64,000 nucleotides of DNA. It comes from Azospirillum brasilense (lineage in GTDB: Bacteria > Pseudomonadota > Alphaproteobacteria > Azospirillales > Azospirillaceae). Location: contig NZ_QLKQ01000019.1 of the NCBI RefSeq assembly GCF_003349955.1, forward strand, positions 1-64,000. The letters are read 5' to 3'. The position numbers were made by a program, and so were the translations under genes. Shown here piece after piece: positions 54,195 through 63,393 of this stretch (its first letter is position 1; each line of letters opens with the position of its first letter). Under the pieces are notes generated by a model. It ran no database searches. It saw only the letters and a list, made by a program, of their open reading frames with translations, and was not told the DNA's origin.

Positions 54195-56321
54195 ATGCAT
54201 TCCGTTGGAACTCACACCGCTTCAGGGTCCGGTGACGCCGAAGATGTCCGCGCGGCCATCGTCGTGCCGACCTACAAGCATTCGGGCCTGCTGGTCGAGG
54301 CGCTGTCCACCGCGCTCGCCCAGGACACGGACTTCGCCTACGCCGTGGTGGTGGTCAACGACGGCTGTCCCTTTCCGGAAACGGAACGGGTCTGCCGGGA
54401 GTTCGCGGCGGCCCATCCGGGGCGGCTCTTTCACCTGCACAAGCGCAACGCCGGACTGAGCGCGGCGCGCAACAGCGGGATCGCCTTCGCGCTCGACGCC
54501 TTTCCGATGCTGGAGGCGGTCTACTTCCTCGATTCCGACAACCGCATCCGGCCCCATCTGCTGCAAAGGATGTTGGACGCGCTGCGGGCGGCTGGCCCGG
54601 AGGTCGGCTGGGCCTATCCGGACGTCGATAAGTTCGGCTTCTTCGAGTTCTGCGACATGTCCGGCGCCTACTCGCCGCTGGAACATCTGTTCCGCAACGT
54701 CAGCGAGGCCGGCAGCATGGCGTCGCGCCGCCTGCTCGACAGCGGCGCCCGCTTCGACGAGGCGATGCGCCAGGGCAGCGAGGATTGGGAATTCTGGCTG
54801 CAAGGGCTGGAGCGCGGCTTCCATGGCGTCCATGTGCCGGGCACCGGCTTCGGTTACCGCCGCCGCGGCGAGAGCATGCTGACCGAGTCGGAGCGCGATT
54901 ATCGCCCCATCCTGACCCACATCCAGAAGCGCCACCCCGCGCTGTTCGCGGTCCGGGCCGTGCTGCGGGCGGAGGCGGCGGTCGGCCGGCGCTACGCCGT
55001 TTATCTGCCCGACCGCGCCATTGTCCGCTGTGTCACCGACCCCGCGCTGGGCGAAGAGGACGTGCCGCTCGCCGACTTCGTGCGCCGCGCCCTGCGCGCG
55101 CCGGAGCGGCCCGGCTATGGAGAGTGCCCCGGCCTGCTGGCGGTGATGGACTCGGGCCTTTACGAATTGCTGAAGCGCCATCGCCTGCTGCGCGGCGCCC
55201 TGTGGATTCTGGAACGTGCGGCGGCCCAGGCGACCCTGGTGCGCGCCGACGTGACTGCGCGGGCGGCGGAAAGTGGTTGCGCGCTGTCCTGGTGCGGCGC
55301 GCCCGTGGGGTTGCAGGCGGACGCGCCGTTCCCCTTGCCGGACGGCGGGGCGGCGGTGGCGATGCTGCCCACCGCCGCCCTGCTCGACCTCGTTCGGCGC
55401 CAGCCGGCGGGCACCCCTTTGCTGGAGCGGGAGCCTTGGAAACCCTGCGCCGAGGCCCGGCTGAGCCTCACCCTGGCGCTGCCCGGCGCGGTGCAATCGC
55501 CGGCCGGTGCCGATGCCGCCCTGTCCACGCTGCGCGAGACGATGGCTTTGGCGTGGTCGCGGCCGTCCAACGGCGGCTGGGCGGCGGCGCCCATCGACCG
55601 CTACCGCGCCGGGGTCGCCACGCCGGAGGATGTCTACCAGACGGTGCATCGGCTACCCTCGGTGCTGCCGCTGCTTCCTCCTGTGGGGGGCCGGCGTTTG
55701 GCCGCGCTGGTGGCCGATTCCGCGGATGCGGGGGCGCTGGAGACCGCCGCCCGCATGGCCCGCTGGCTGGCCGGGAGGGGCTATGACGCGCATCTGGTGG
55801 CGCTGGGGGGCGGGCGCCTGACCCTGGCCGCGGAATTGGTCGAGGCGTTCGCGTCGGTGATCCCTCATCCGTCGCCGCTGGTGCTGCCGGAACGCCCGCT
55901 GACCCATCGCGACGCCTATCTGGGCACGCCGCTGCGTCCCTGGGATGCGGCCGAGGAGGACATGGCGGTCGGCACGCTGGCCGTCTTCGATCTGGTCGTG
56001 ACCGTGCGGCACGGCGCGGCGCACCCGCTGATGGGCCGGCTGCGCGCGCTGGGTGTGACGGGCTGGGCGTTGCTGGGGGCGTCCAGCATCCCGGACGCGC
56101 CGTCCCTGGCCGATGCGGTCAACGGCTGCGCCGCCTTCGAGCACGCCTACCAGACCGTCGTGCCCCTCGACGCCCGGACCTTCCGCCTCTGCCAAGCGCT
56201 GGGCTTTCCACCGGACAAGCTGCGGCGCTGGGAGGATGCGGCGGAGCCGGACACCGATCCCGATTGGATCGTCTGCGCGCCTCTGTCCTCGTGTCTTCCC
56301 GAAACCTCCGTGGCCGCCTGA
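54195..56321 (+). CDS. GT2-type glycosyltransferase with large unassigned C-terminal region
   Basis: The protein has 708 residues. Residues about 15-250 form a family 2 (GT-A) glycosyltransferase: AAIVVPTYKHSGLLVEALSTAL, VVVVNDGCPF, RNAGLSAARNSGIAFAL, then FLDSDNRI as the DxD-type metal site and SEDWEFWLQGLERG near the acceptor site. The remaining 450 residues show alternating hydrophobic strands and helices (MARWLAGRGYDAHLVALGGG) that may be a second, GT-B-like domain, but I see no firm signature. The start is uncertain: ATG 54195 has no good ribosome site and a GTG at 54174 is in frame. It leads a group with a protein of unknown function and a transporter. Confidence 0.8.
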   Translation: MHSVGTHTASGSGDAEDVRAAIVVPTYKHSGLLVEALSTALAQDTDFAYAVVVVNDGCPFPETERVCREFAAAHPGRLFHLHKRNAGLSAARNSGIAFALDAFPMLEAVYFLDSDNRIRPHLLQRMLDALRAAGPEVGWAYPDVDKFGFFEFCDMSGAYSPLEHLFRNVSEAGSMASRRLLDSGARFDEAMRQGSEDWEFWLQGLERGFHGVHVPGTGFGYRRRGESMLTESERDYRPILTHIQKRHPALFAVRAVLRAEAAVGRRYAVYLPDRAIVRCVTDPALGEEDVPLADFVRRALRAPERPGYGECPGLLAVMDSGLYELLKRHRLLRGALWILERAAAQATLVRADVTARAAESGCALSWCGAPVGLQADAPFPLPDGGAAVAMLPTAALLDLVRRQPAGTPLLEREPWKPCAEARLSLTLALPGAVQSPAGADAALSTLRETMALAWSRPSNGGWAAAPIDRYRAGVATPEDVYQTVHRLPSVLPLLPPVGGRRLAALVADSADAGALETAARMARWLAGRGYDAHLVALGGGRLTLAAELVEAFASVIPHPSPLVLPERPLTHRDAYLGTPLRPWDAAEEDMAVGTLAVFDLVVTVRHGAAHPLMGRLRALGVTGWALLGASSIPDAPSLADAVNGCAAFEHAYQTVVPLDARTFRLCQALGFPPDKLRRWEDAAEPDTDPDWIVCAPLSSCLPETSVAA

Positions 56322-56337
56322 GAAGGGTGTCATCCTC

Positions 56338-57876
56338 ATGAAGCTCTCCGTCCCTGCGGCCCAGTTCGCCTCCCTCTACGACGGCACGCCGAAGATCATC
56401 GCCGCCGGCGCCGGCCTGGAAGCGGGCACATTTCCCCTTCGCCTGCTGCGGCTGGTGCGTCACGACGGCGGCTATCTGCTGCTGTCCGGGGACGCCGAGC
56501 CGGAGCAGGGCGGGGCGTTGCGGACCCTGGCGATTCCGCCCACCGCCGTCCGGGCATTGTGGTCGGACGGCGAGGCGGCGCGGCGGGACGCCGAGCGGCT
56601 GCTCGGCTGGTGGGCGGAAGCCGGCGGGCCGGACGGCGCGCCACCACAGGTGACAGGCGATGCGTCCGCGCTGATGCATGGCCTGCTGGCGCAGGCTTTC
56701 GGGGAAATCGACGGTCTGCACCGCCGCAACGCCGGGCTTCAGCGGACCCTGTCCACCCTGCGGGAGGAGTGGGGCCGCTCCGCCCGCCTGCCGCCGGAGG
56801 CGGTGGAGCTTCTGGACGCCCTGCGCCTCAGCCCGCCGCGGCTGGTCTTCGCCACGCCGCGCCCGGTGGGGGCGCTGCCGGTGCCGCTGCGCCATGGCCG
56901 GACCACCGCGGGGGCGGCCGAGATCGTGCAGCGCCTGCCGGCGGGCGCACGGGGGCTGGCGGGACTCGACCTGCATCTCGACCGGGCGCCGAAGGGAAGC
57001 GGGGTGCTCGCCGTTGCCCTGACCGGGGTGGAGACCGGGGAGACCATCGCGGATTGGAGGCTGTCCTTCGGCGAGATGCGGTCCGGCTGGCTGCCGCTGC
57101 GCCTGCCCGCCGCCTCCACCCGGATGGATCGGCTTCTTGACCTGCGGATCGGCGCCATCGGGGTGGTGACGGAGGCGCCGCGCCTGTCGCTGGCCCAGGC
57201 CGGTCTGCTCGACGAATACGCCGTCGCGCCGCCGGCCCGCGCCGTCGGACAGCCGGCCATGCTGGCGCTGCGGCTGTGGGGCGGGCTGCCGGGGCTGGAG
57301 TATGGCGCGGCGGCGCATCTGGCGCCGCATCCCGTGCCGGAGCGTATGGTCTGGCCGCTGACCCAGCCGGTGCTGGCGCAACTGCGCAAGGGCCGCGAGT
57401 TCGAGGCGACCTTTCCCTGGTTCGGCCTGCTGCGCGGCGGGCGCGTCCTGCTCCACCCGCTGCACGGCGTCGTCACCGCGGCCCACATCCCGCTGGAGGA
57501 GGTTCCGGGCGCCGTGGCGGTGCGGGCGCGGGCGGTGATCGACGATCCGCGCTGCCGCACCGCCATCGCCTGCAAGCTGGTGGTGGCACCGCCGTCGCTG
57601 ACGGTGGACGAGGCGGAGCGGGAGGAGGGTATCCTCGCCTCCAGCGGCTGGATGGTGCTGGAGGAACCGCGCCGTCCGCTTGACCTGTCGGCGGTGCTGG
57701 CGGCGCCTTGGTCGGGGCCGATGGCGCTTCACCTCTTCACCGACATTCCGGATCGCGGGCACGGCCTGTACGGACGCACCATCTTTTCCGATTTCGAAGT
57801 GGAGATCGATTCGCGCACCGCCTGGGCCAACCCGCCCGCCTTGCCGGTGATGGACGGGGTCGCCGCCACGCCGTGA
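56338..57876 (+). CDS. Protein of unknown function (possibly DUF6212)
   Basis: The 512-residue protein is likely soluble. The N-terminal part has a strand-rich module (IIAAGAGLEAGTFPLRLLRLV), then a coiled segment (GEIDGLHRRNAGLQRTLSTL). The C-terminal 300 residues are rich in beta strands (LAGLDLHLDRAPKGSGVLAV, WFGLLRGGRVLLHPLHGVV), suggesting jelly-roll-like modules. I associate this pattern with DUF6212 but cannot verify it. It lies 16 bases after the glycosyltransferase gene, so the two are co-transcribed and probably act in surface glycan metabolism. The start is supported by position and frame only. Confidence 0.6.
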   Translation: MKLSVPAAQFASLYDGTPKIIAAGAGLEAGTFPLRLLRLVRHDGGYLLLSGDAEPEQGGALRTLAIPPTAVRALWSDGEAARRDAERLLGWWAEAGGPDGAPPQVTGDASALMHGLLAQAFGEIDGLHRRNAGLQRTLSTLREEWGRSARLPPEAVELLDALRLSPPRLVFATPRPVGALPVPLRHGRTTAGAAEIVQRLPAGARGLAGLDLHLDRAPKGSGVLAVALTGVETGETIADWRLSFGEMRSGWLPLRLPAASTRMDRLLDLRIGAIGVVTEAPRLSLAQAGLLDEYAVAPPARAVGQPAMLALRLWGGLPGLEYGAAAHLAPHPVPERMVWPLTQPVLAQLRKGREFEATFPWFGLLRGGRVLLHPLHGVVTAAHIPLEEVPGAVAVRARAVIDDPRCRTAIACKLVVAPPSLTVDEAEREEGILASSGWMVLEEPRRPLDLSAVLAAPWSGPMALHLFTDIPDRGHGLYGRTIFSDFEVEIDSRTAWANPPALPVMDGVAATP

Positions 57877-57896
57877 CGGGCTATGACTTTGTGGCG

Positions 57897-57918
57897 GCGC
57901 ACCAATCCTTTGGTGCGC
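57897..57918 (+). terminator. Hairpin after the unknown-function gene
   Basis: GCGCACCAA and TTGGTGCGC form a 9-bp perfect stem with loop TCCT, 20 bases after the stop. No T run follows, so it may be an attenuator or processing element rather than a full terminator. Confidence 0.4.
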
Positions 57919-57996
57919 TGCGGGGCAAGCTGTTGGTAATAAACTGTTCGTTAGGGTAAAGGAGGTCTTGCTTCAAGCCCAGGGGGTGGAAGGGCC

Positions 57997-59796
57997 ATGT
58001 CGATCGCGTCCAGGACGCCGGACCGGTCCGGCTTCACCCGCCGTTTCCTTCACCTTGCCGGCGGCTTCTGGTCGGAGGGCCCCCGCTCGGGCGGGCGGAA
58101 CTGGACGGTGTGGCTTCTCGCCGGGGCGCTGGGGCTTCTGACGGTCGGGCAGGTGGTGGTTCCCATCCTGCTGAACCTGTGGAGCCAGCACCTCTTCGAC
58201 GCGCTGGAGCAGCGCTCCATGGACCGCTTCGTTCTGATGATCGCGGCGGCGGGCGGGATCATCCTGTTCAACATCGTCAACACGATCCTGCATCTGCGGG
58301 TGAAGCGCCGCCTGCAACTGGGCTGGCGCACGTGGCTGACGCAGAAGCTGCTGGGCGACTGGCTGACGCGTGGCCGCCAGCATCAGGTGACCTATCTGTC
58401 GGGCGACCACGACAACCCGGACGGCCGCATCGCCGAGGACATCCGCATCGCGACCGAGGCGGCGATCGACCTCGTCCTGTCGCTGTCCTACTGCGCGCTT
58501 CTGCTGATCAGCTTCACCAACATCCTGTGGCGGCTGTCCGGTTCGCCGGAGGTGACGCTGGCCGGAAGCACCATCCATGTGCCGGGTTATCTGCTCTACA
58601 TCGCGCTGGTCTACGCGGCCGTCGGCACGAGCATCGCCCTGCTGATGGGAAAGCCGCTGGTGAGGGCGGTGAACCGGCGGCAGGGGCACGAGGCGTCCTT
58701 CCGCTTCGGCCTCGCCCGCGTGCGCGAGAATGCGCAGGACGTGGCGCTCCTGCACGGGGAGTCGGGTGAACGCGACCGCTTGGCCGTGTTGTTCGGCGGG
58801 GTTCAGCGGGGCTGGAACGGCCAGACGCACGCGCTGTCCAACATGATGGTCTTCAGCGCCGCCTATTCGGTGCTGTCCGCCGTCTTTCCGATCCTCGTCG
58901 CCTCGCCCAGCTACATCGCCGGTGCCATCTCGCTCGGCGTGCTGATGCAGACGGCGCAAGCCTTCCAGCAGACGGTGGGCGCCCTGTCCTGGCCGATCGA
59001 CAACCTCGCCCGCGCGGCGGAGTGGAAGGCGTCGGTGGAGCGCGTGCTGGGCCTGCACGAGGCGCTCCAGCGCCTGGACCGCGAGATCGACGGGGAAGGG
59101 ACCGAGCGCATCGCGGTGGAGCGCAGCGACGGCGGGCATTGCCTGAGCTTCCACGGGCTGTCCATCGCCGAACCGGACGGGCGCCGGGTGGTGGAGCCGT
59201 TCGACCTGGAGATCCGCCCCGGCGAGCGCCTGCTGATCGTCGGCGACCCGGCGGCGGCGGTGCGGCTGTTCCGGGCGGTGGCCCGGGTCTGGCCCTGGGG
59301 CGGGGGGCGCATCGTCCTGCCCTCGCTCACCCGCGTGTTCTTCATGGCCGAGCGCCCCTATCTGCCGCACGACACGCTGCGCGCCGCTCTCAGCTACCCC
59401 CTGGGGGCGGAGACGGTGGGCGATGCCACGGCGGCGGAGGCGCTGCAGAGGGTCGGCCTTGGCCATCTGCGGACGCGGCTGGACGAGCCCGACAGCTGGG
59501 ACGAGGTTCTGGCGGTGTCGGAGCAGCAACTGCTGGGCTTCGCCCGCCTGCTGATCCGACGTCCGGACTGGATCTTCCTGGAGGACGCCACCGACAGCCT
59601 GGACCCGCGGACCGAGGAGGCGATGCTGCGCCTGATCGACAGCGAGTTCCCCGACGCCACCCTGATCACCATCGGCAGCCACCCCGGCCTGGAGGCGCAT
59701 CACCGCCGCAAGCTGGTGCTTGAACGTCGGGATGAGACCGTCCGCCTGCGCGAGGAGACTTGCGGCGACCGGAGGATCGCCGCGGTCGCGGAGTAG
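57997..59796 (+). CDS. SbmA/YddA-like ABC transporter with degenerate ATPase domain
   Basis: The 599-residue fusion has an N-terminal membrane domain with about six helices (WTVWLLAGALGLLTVGQVVV onward) and the GRIAEDIRIATEAAIDL and QTVGALSWPIDNLARAAEWKA motifs of the ABC_membrane_2 (SbmA/BacA/YddA) group. The nucleotide-binding domain is abnormal: the Walker A site reads LLIVGDPAAAVRLF without the GxGKS lysine. The signature reads LAVSEQQLLGFARLL, and the Walker B reads FLEDATDSLD with the acidic pair swapped. The open frame is intact. It may have become ATP-independent, as SbmA is (proton-driven). Substrate unknown; BacA-type proteins carry peptides. Confidence 0.82.
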   Translation: MSIASRTPDRSGFTRRFLHLAGGFWSEGPRSGGRNWTVWLLAGALGLLTVGQVVVPILLNLWSQHLFDALEQRSMDRFVLMIAAAGGIILFNIVNTILHLRVKRRLQLGWRTWLTQKLLGDWLTRGRQHQVTYLSGDHDNPDGRIAEDIRIATEAAIDLVLSLSYCALLLISFTNILWRLSGSPEVTLAGSTIHVPGYLLYIALVYAAVGTSIALLMGKPLVRAVNRRQGHEASFRFGLARVRENAQDVALLHGESGERDRLAVLFGGVQRGWNGQTHALSNMMVFSAAYSVLSAVFPILVASPSYIAGAISLGVLMQTAQAFQQTVGALSWPIDNLARAAEWKASVERVLGLHEALQRLDREIDGEGTERIAVERSDGGHCLSFHGLSIAEPDGRRVVEPFDLEIRPGERLLIVGDPAAAVRLFRAVARVWPWGGGRIVLPSLTRVFFMAERPYLPHDTLRAALSYPLGAETVGDATAAEALQRVGLGHLRTRLDEPDSWDEVLAVSEQQLLGFARLLIRRPDWIFLEDATDSLDPRTEEAMLRLIDSEFPDATLITIGSHPGLEAHHRRKLVLERRDETVRLREETCGDRRIAAVAE

Positions 59797-59801
59797 GGGC
59801 C

Positions 59802-61904
59802 TCAGGCCGTGACCCCGATGGCCTTCAGAATCAGCCCGCGGTCGAACGCCGGGTCCGGGGCTGGCCCGGAGCGCTCCAGCCGGTCGAGCAGGGCGGCGAC
59901 GGAGGCGGCGAAGCCGGGCTGGTCCTTTTCCGTCAGGATCTGCACGAACAGACCGTCGCCGCAGCGGAACAGGCGGTTTTCCGCGGGGATGGGCAGGATG
60001 GACGGCCCGTCGCCACGGCGGGCCGCGTCGTCCGTTCCCGCCGTCAGCGCGATCTGGTCCAGAAAATAGTGCAGCCGCCGCTCCGCGATCCAGGACACGA
60101 GGAAGCGACGGATCCGCTCGAACAGGGCGACGACGGCGGGGTCCGGCCGAAGAACCATCAGCCCGCCGCCCACACCGTCGTACAACCGCGCCAGATTGTC
60201 CGGAAAATACTGGAGCGCCAGCGGGTTTGCCGCCGACAACGGTGCGAGGAAGCCGGCCGGATCGGACAGCAGGCAGGCGTCGATGTCCGCCACCAGCAAC
60301 GGCGCGCGATACAGCCGCGCGAGACGTGGCACGCGCAGGAAACGGGCGAAGGTGTAGAAGGTGGTCCGCGCCTGCGGCGTCAGCCCGGCGGGGGAGGTCT
60401 CGTGACTCCAGCCGAGCCGGACGTGGCGCAGCCGCTTCTCCAGCGCGGCGACGCGCGCCGCCGTGTCCGGCCGAGGGTCGAGGATGTGGAGATGCGCGGC
60501 CTGACCGGGGGTGGAGAAGCGATCCAGGCTGGCGAGGAACAGCGGGCCGAACCGTTCCAGATAGCCGCTGTCGCAGGAGGCGACGACAACAGGTCTGTTT
60601 TCCGGCGGCCCGTTTTCTGGCGGTCCATTTTCCGGCCGTGCCGCCCTCTCCAGAACGAAGGCGGCCTCCGACTCCGCATCCTCGGCGGGGGGGAGCGCCT
60701 CGGCCCGGCGGGCGAAGCCGTCGCCGGTCGGGATGTGGACGAGGAAGGGGAGGTGGGATTCCGCGCGCCGGAAGGCGTCCTGCGCCGCCGCCGCGTCGCC
60801 CAGCCGGGCGGCCAGGGAGCCCTGAAGGAACAGTGCCCAGGCGTGGAGCTCCGCGTCGATGCCGCGGAAGGCGGCGACCACGGGCGGGAGCAGGGCGGCC
60901 ACCCGGTCCAGCCGGCCCTGTCCGATCAGGAGATTGCCGATGCGCACCAGATGGTAATAGGCGGTCTTCCAATGAAACCGCCCCTGCCGGCTGAGACGCG
61001 CCACGTCCAGAAGGGTGGCGGTGCAGGCGTCCAGCCGTCCCGCCGCCTCCTGCACCTCCGCGCTGCGCTGCCAGGGGGTGGGGTCGGTCGGGGTCAGCGC
61101 CTTCAGGCGGTGGAAAAGCGCCAGACAGCCGTCCACGTCTCCGGCCTGCCGCAGCGCGGTCGCCAGGGCCAGCAGCCGGTCGGGCCGATCGGGCGCCAGA
61201 GCGGCGCAGCGGCGCAGCACGACCACCGCCTCCACCGGGCGTCCGGCCTCCAGCAGCGTCTGGCCCAGGTTGATGGCGGCGTCCTCCCCCTCGGCGGCGG
61301 TGCGCAGGGTGCGGCGGTAGCCACGGGCGGCCTGGTCGGCGTGGCCCGCCGCCTGCTCCCTGCGGGCGAGGTTGAAGAGGAGGGCAGGGGCGGCGGGCGC
61401 GCAGGCCAGCGCGGCGCGAAGCTGGCGCAGGGCATCGCCGCGCCGGCCGAGCGCCTCCTGGGCCGCGGCGGCGTTCATGCGAATCTCCACCGCCTCGGGC
61501 AGGAGAACCAGGGCGTGATGGAAGCGTGTCAGCGCCTCCTCCATGTGACCCATCTGCTTGAGGAGGTTGCCGAGGCTGAAGAAGGCGTCGGCGCTGGGTT
61601 GGAGCGCGATGGCGCGGCGCAGGCTGCCGGCCGCCTCCGCCAGCCGCCCCTCGGCGCGCAGGGCGCGGGCGAGGTTGGCGTGGTAGGCGCCGGAATCGGC
61701 CTTTCGGGCGATGGCCGCGCCGATCAACTCCACCGCACGGGCGTTGCGGCCCGTCTGCGCGCAGAGCACACCGTAGAGGTGCAGGGCGTCGGGGTGGCCG
61801 GGCAGCGCGGCCAGCGCCGCGGCATAGAGCGGCTCGGCCTCAGCCAGCCGCCCGGCCTGATGCAGCGTCGCGGCCTGCCGAAGCTGGGCGATCGGGTCGG
61901 TCAT
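59802..61904 (-). CDS. TPR-repeat protein fused to a GT-A-like glycosyltransferase domain
   Basis: The 700-residue protein has about ten tetratricopeptide repeats in residues 1-410 (for example AGRLAEAEPLYAAALAALPG and NLARALRAEGRLAEAAGSLR). A Pro/Glu/Asn spacer with triplicate PENGP units follows. The C-terminal domain (about 440-700) looks like a nucleotide-sugar transferase: PVVVASCDSGYLERFGPLFL, LLVADIDACLL (DxD-like), GVGGGLMVLRP and HYFLDQIALT. Sugar and acceptor are unknown. It converges with the transporter gene and shares the minus strand with the GH1 gene upstream, with a gap of seven bases, suggesting an operon of 63258-59802. Confidence 0.8.
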   Translation of the reverse strand: MTDPIAQLRQAATLHQAGRLAEAEPLYAAALAALPGHPDALHLYGVLCAQTGRNARAVELIGAAIARKADSGAYHANLARALRAEGRLAEAAGSLRRAIALQPSADAFFSLGNLLKQMGHMEEALTRFHHALVLLPEAVEIRMNAAAAQEALGRRGDALRQLRAALACAPAAPALLFNLARREQAAGHADQAARGYRRTLRTAAEGEDAAINLGQTLLEAGRPVEAVVVLRRCAALAPDRPDRLLALATALRQAGDVDGCLALFHRLKALTPTDPTPWQRSAEVQEAAGRLDACTATLLDVARLSRQGRFHWKTAYYHLVRIGNLLIGQGRLDRVAALLPPVVAAFRGIDAELHAWALFLQGSLAARLGDAAAAQDAFRRAESHLPFLVHIPTGDGFARRAEALPPAEDAESEAAFVLERAARPENGPPENGPPENRPVVVASCDSGYLERFGPLFLASLDRFSTPGQAAHLHILDPRPDTAARVAALEKRLRHVRLGWSHETSPAGLTPQARTTFYTFARFLRVPRLARLYRAPLLVADIDACLLSDPAGFLAPLSAANPLALQYFPDNLARLYDGVGGGLMVLRPDPAVVALFERIRRFLVSWIAERRLHYFLDQIALTAGTDDAARRGDGPSILPIPAENRLFRCGDGLFVQILTEKDQPGFAASVAALLDRLERSGPAPDPAFDRGLILKAIGVTA

Positions 61905-61911
61905 GGCCGGG

Positions 61912-63258
61912 TCAGGATCCTCGCCCCAGCGCGCCGCCGATCAGCGCCGCATACCATTTGGCGGATTCCTTCGGTGTGCGTTTCTGCGTGTCGAAGTCCA
62001 CATGGACGATGCCGAACCGCGTGCCGTAGCCGCCGCCCCATTCGAAGTTGTCGAGCAGCGACCACACGAAATAGCCGCGCACGTCGGCCCCGTCCTTCAG
62101 CGCCCGGGCCATCTCGCCGATGCAGGCCTGCAGATAGTCCAGACGCTTCCGGTCCAGCACGATTCCCTGCTCGTCCGGGGCCTCCGGCGCCTTGGTGCCG
62201 TAGCCGTTCTCCGTCACGTAGATCGGCAGGCGGTAGCGCGTGGTGGCCTGCATCAAGGCGTCGTGAAAGGCGCTGGGCTGGAGCGGCCAGCCGATGTCGG
62301 TGCGCGGCATGCCCTCCGGCGGGGCGCCGAAGCCGCAGCCCCAGACGGCGCCCGGTTCGGCCTGAGCGAAGAGGGGCGCATAGTGGTTCATGCCGAACCA
62401 GTCCACCGGCCGGCAGATCCGCGCCATGTCGCCCGCCTGGACGTAGGGCTCGATGGCACGGGCGATGCGCGGCGGGTAGTGGCCGAGAATTTGCGCGTCG
62501 GGGAAGCACAGGTTCCACAATTCGTCGAACAGGGCGGCCGCCTCGACGTTGTCGGGCGCCGGGTCGGCGGGTCGGCAGGGCTGGAAACTGTGCACCGCCC
62601 CGATGGAGGCGCCCGGCACCAGGTCGCGCAGCACGTCCACGCCGGCCCCGTGGGCGAGGTTGGTGTGGTGGATGACCTTCAGATGCTCCCCGCGGTCGGA
62701 CACGCTGGGGGCGCCCCAGCCCAGCGCGTAGCCGAACAGGGTGAAGACGGAGAACTCGTTGAAGGTCGCCCAGCGTTTCACCCGGTCGCCGAAGCGGCAG
62801 GCGCAGAGCACGGCGTAGTCGGCGTACCAGCCGGCGCTGTCCCGGTTCGCCCAGCCGCCGCGGTCCTGCAGGGCCTGCGGCAGGTCCCAATGGTACAGGC
62901 AGGCCCAGGGCTCGATCCCCGCCTCCAGAAGCCGGTCGATCAGGCGGTCGTAGAAGTCCAGCCCGGCGTCGTTCACCACCCCGCGCCCGCGGGGCAGGAC
63001 GCGCGGCCAGGAGATCGAGAATCGGTAGGCGCCGACTCCGATGTCCCGCATCAGCGCGACGTCCTCGGCGTAGCGATGGTAATGGTCGCAGGCGACGTCG
63101 CCGGTGTCGCCGTTGTCCACCCGTCCCTTCAGGCGGCAGAAGCTGTCCCAGATGCTCGGCGCCCGTCCGTCCTCGGCCGCAGCTCCCTCGACCTGGAACG
63201 CCGACGTCGAGGTTCCCCACAGGAAGCCGTTGGGAAAGTCGGAAGTGAGAAGGGGCAT
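61912..63258 (-). CDS. GH1 beta-glycosidase
   Basis: The 448-residue family 1 glycosidase has the N-terminal signature FLWGTSTSAFQVEGA. The acid/base is E168 in ATFNEFSVF (NEF in place of the usual NEP). The nucleophile is E350 in VTENGYG, and SLLDNFEWGGG closes the site. No signal peptide is seen. I chose ATG 63258, close to a GAAGTGAGAAGGGG; the frame extends to 63351 without support. It is divergent from a highly similar GH1 gene at 63394. Its gene is immediately upstream of the TPR-glycosyltransferase gene. Confidence 0.92.
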   Translation of the reverse strand: MPLLTSDFPNGFLWGTSTSAFQVEGAAAEDGRAPSIWDSFCRLKGRVDNGDTGDVACDHYHRYAEDVALMRDIGVGAYRFSISWPRVLPRGRGVVNDAGLDFYDRLIDRLLEAGIEPWACLYHWDLPQALQDRGGWANRDSAGWYADYAVLCACRFGDRVKRWATFNEFSVFTLFGYALGWGAPSVSDRGEHLKVIHHTNLAHGAGVDVLRDLVPGASIGAVHSFQPCRPADPAPDNVEAAALFDELWNLCFPDAQILGHYPPRIARAIEPYVQAGDMARICRPVDWFGMNHYAPLFAQAEPGAVWGCGFGAPPEGMPRTDIGWPLQPSAFHDALMQATTRYRLPIYVTENGYGTKAPEAPDEQGIVLDRKRLDYLQACIGEMARALKDGADVRGYFVWSLLDNFEWGGGYGTRFGIVHVDFDTQKRTPKESAKWYAALIGGALGRGS

Positions 63259-63393
63259 CGCTGGCCGTTCCACAGCTTTGGGTTCCAAGGGGCGACCGCT
63301 CCGCCGTACCGTTCGCTCGACATTATGCCTGTTTCTTGACCATTCCGCCAAAGGTAGTATGGGTACGGGCGATCGGTGCGGAGGAAGACGGCG

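Noticed and set aside
57877..57996. Small ORF between the unknown protein and the transporter (frame at 57708-57959)
   Set aside because: It is an out-of-frame extension of the upstream gene's coding region, with no ribosome site of its own and a hairpin inside.
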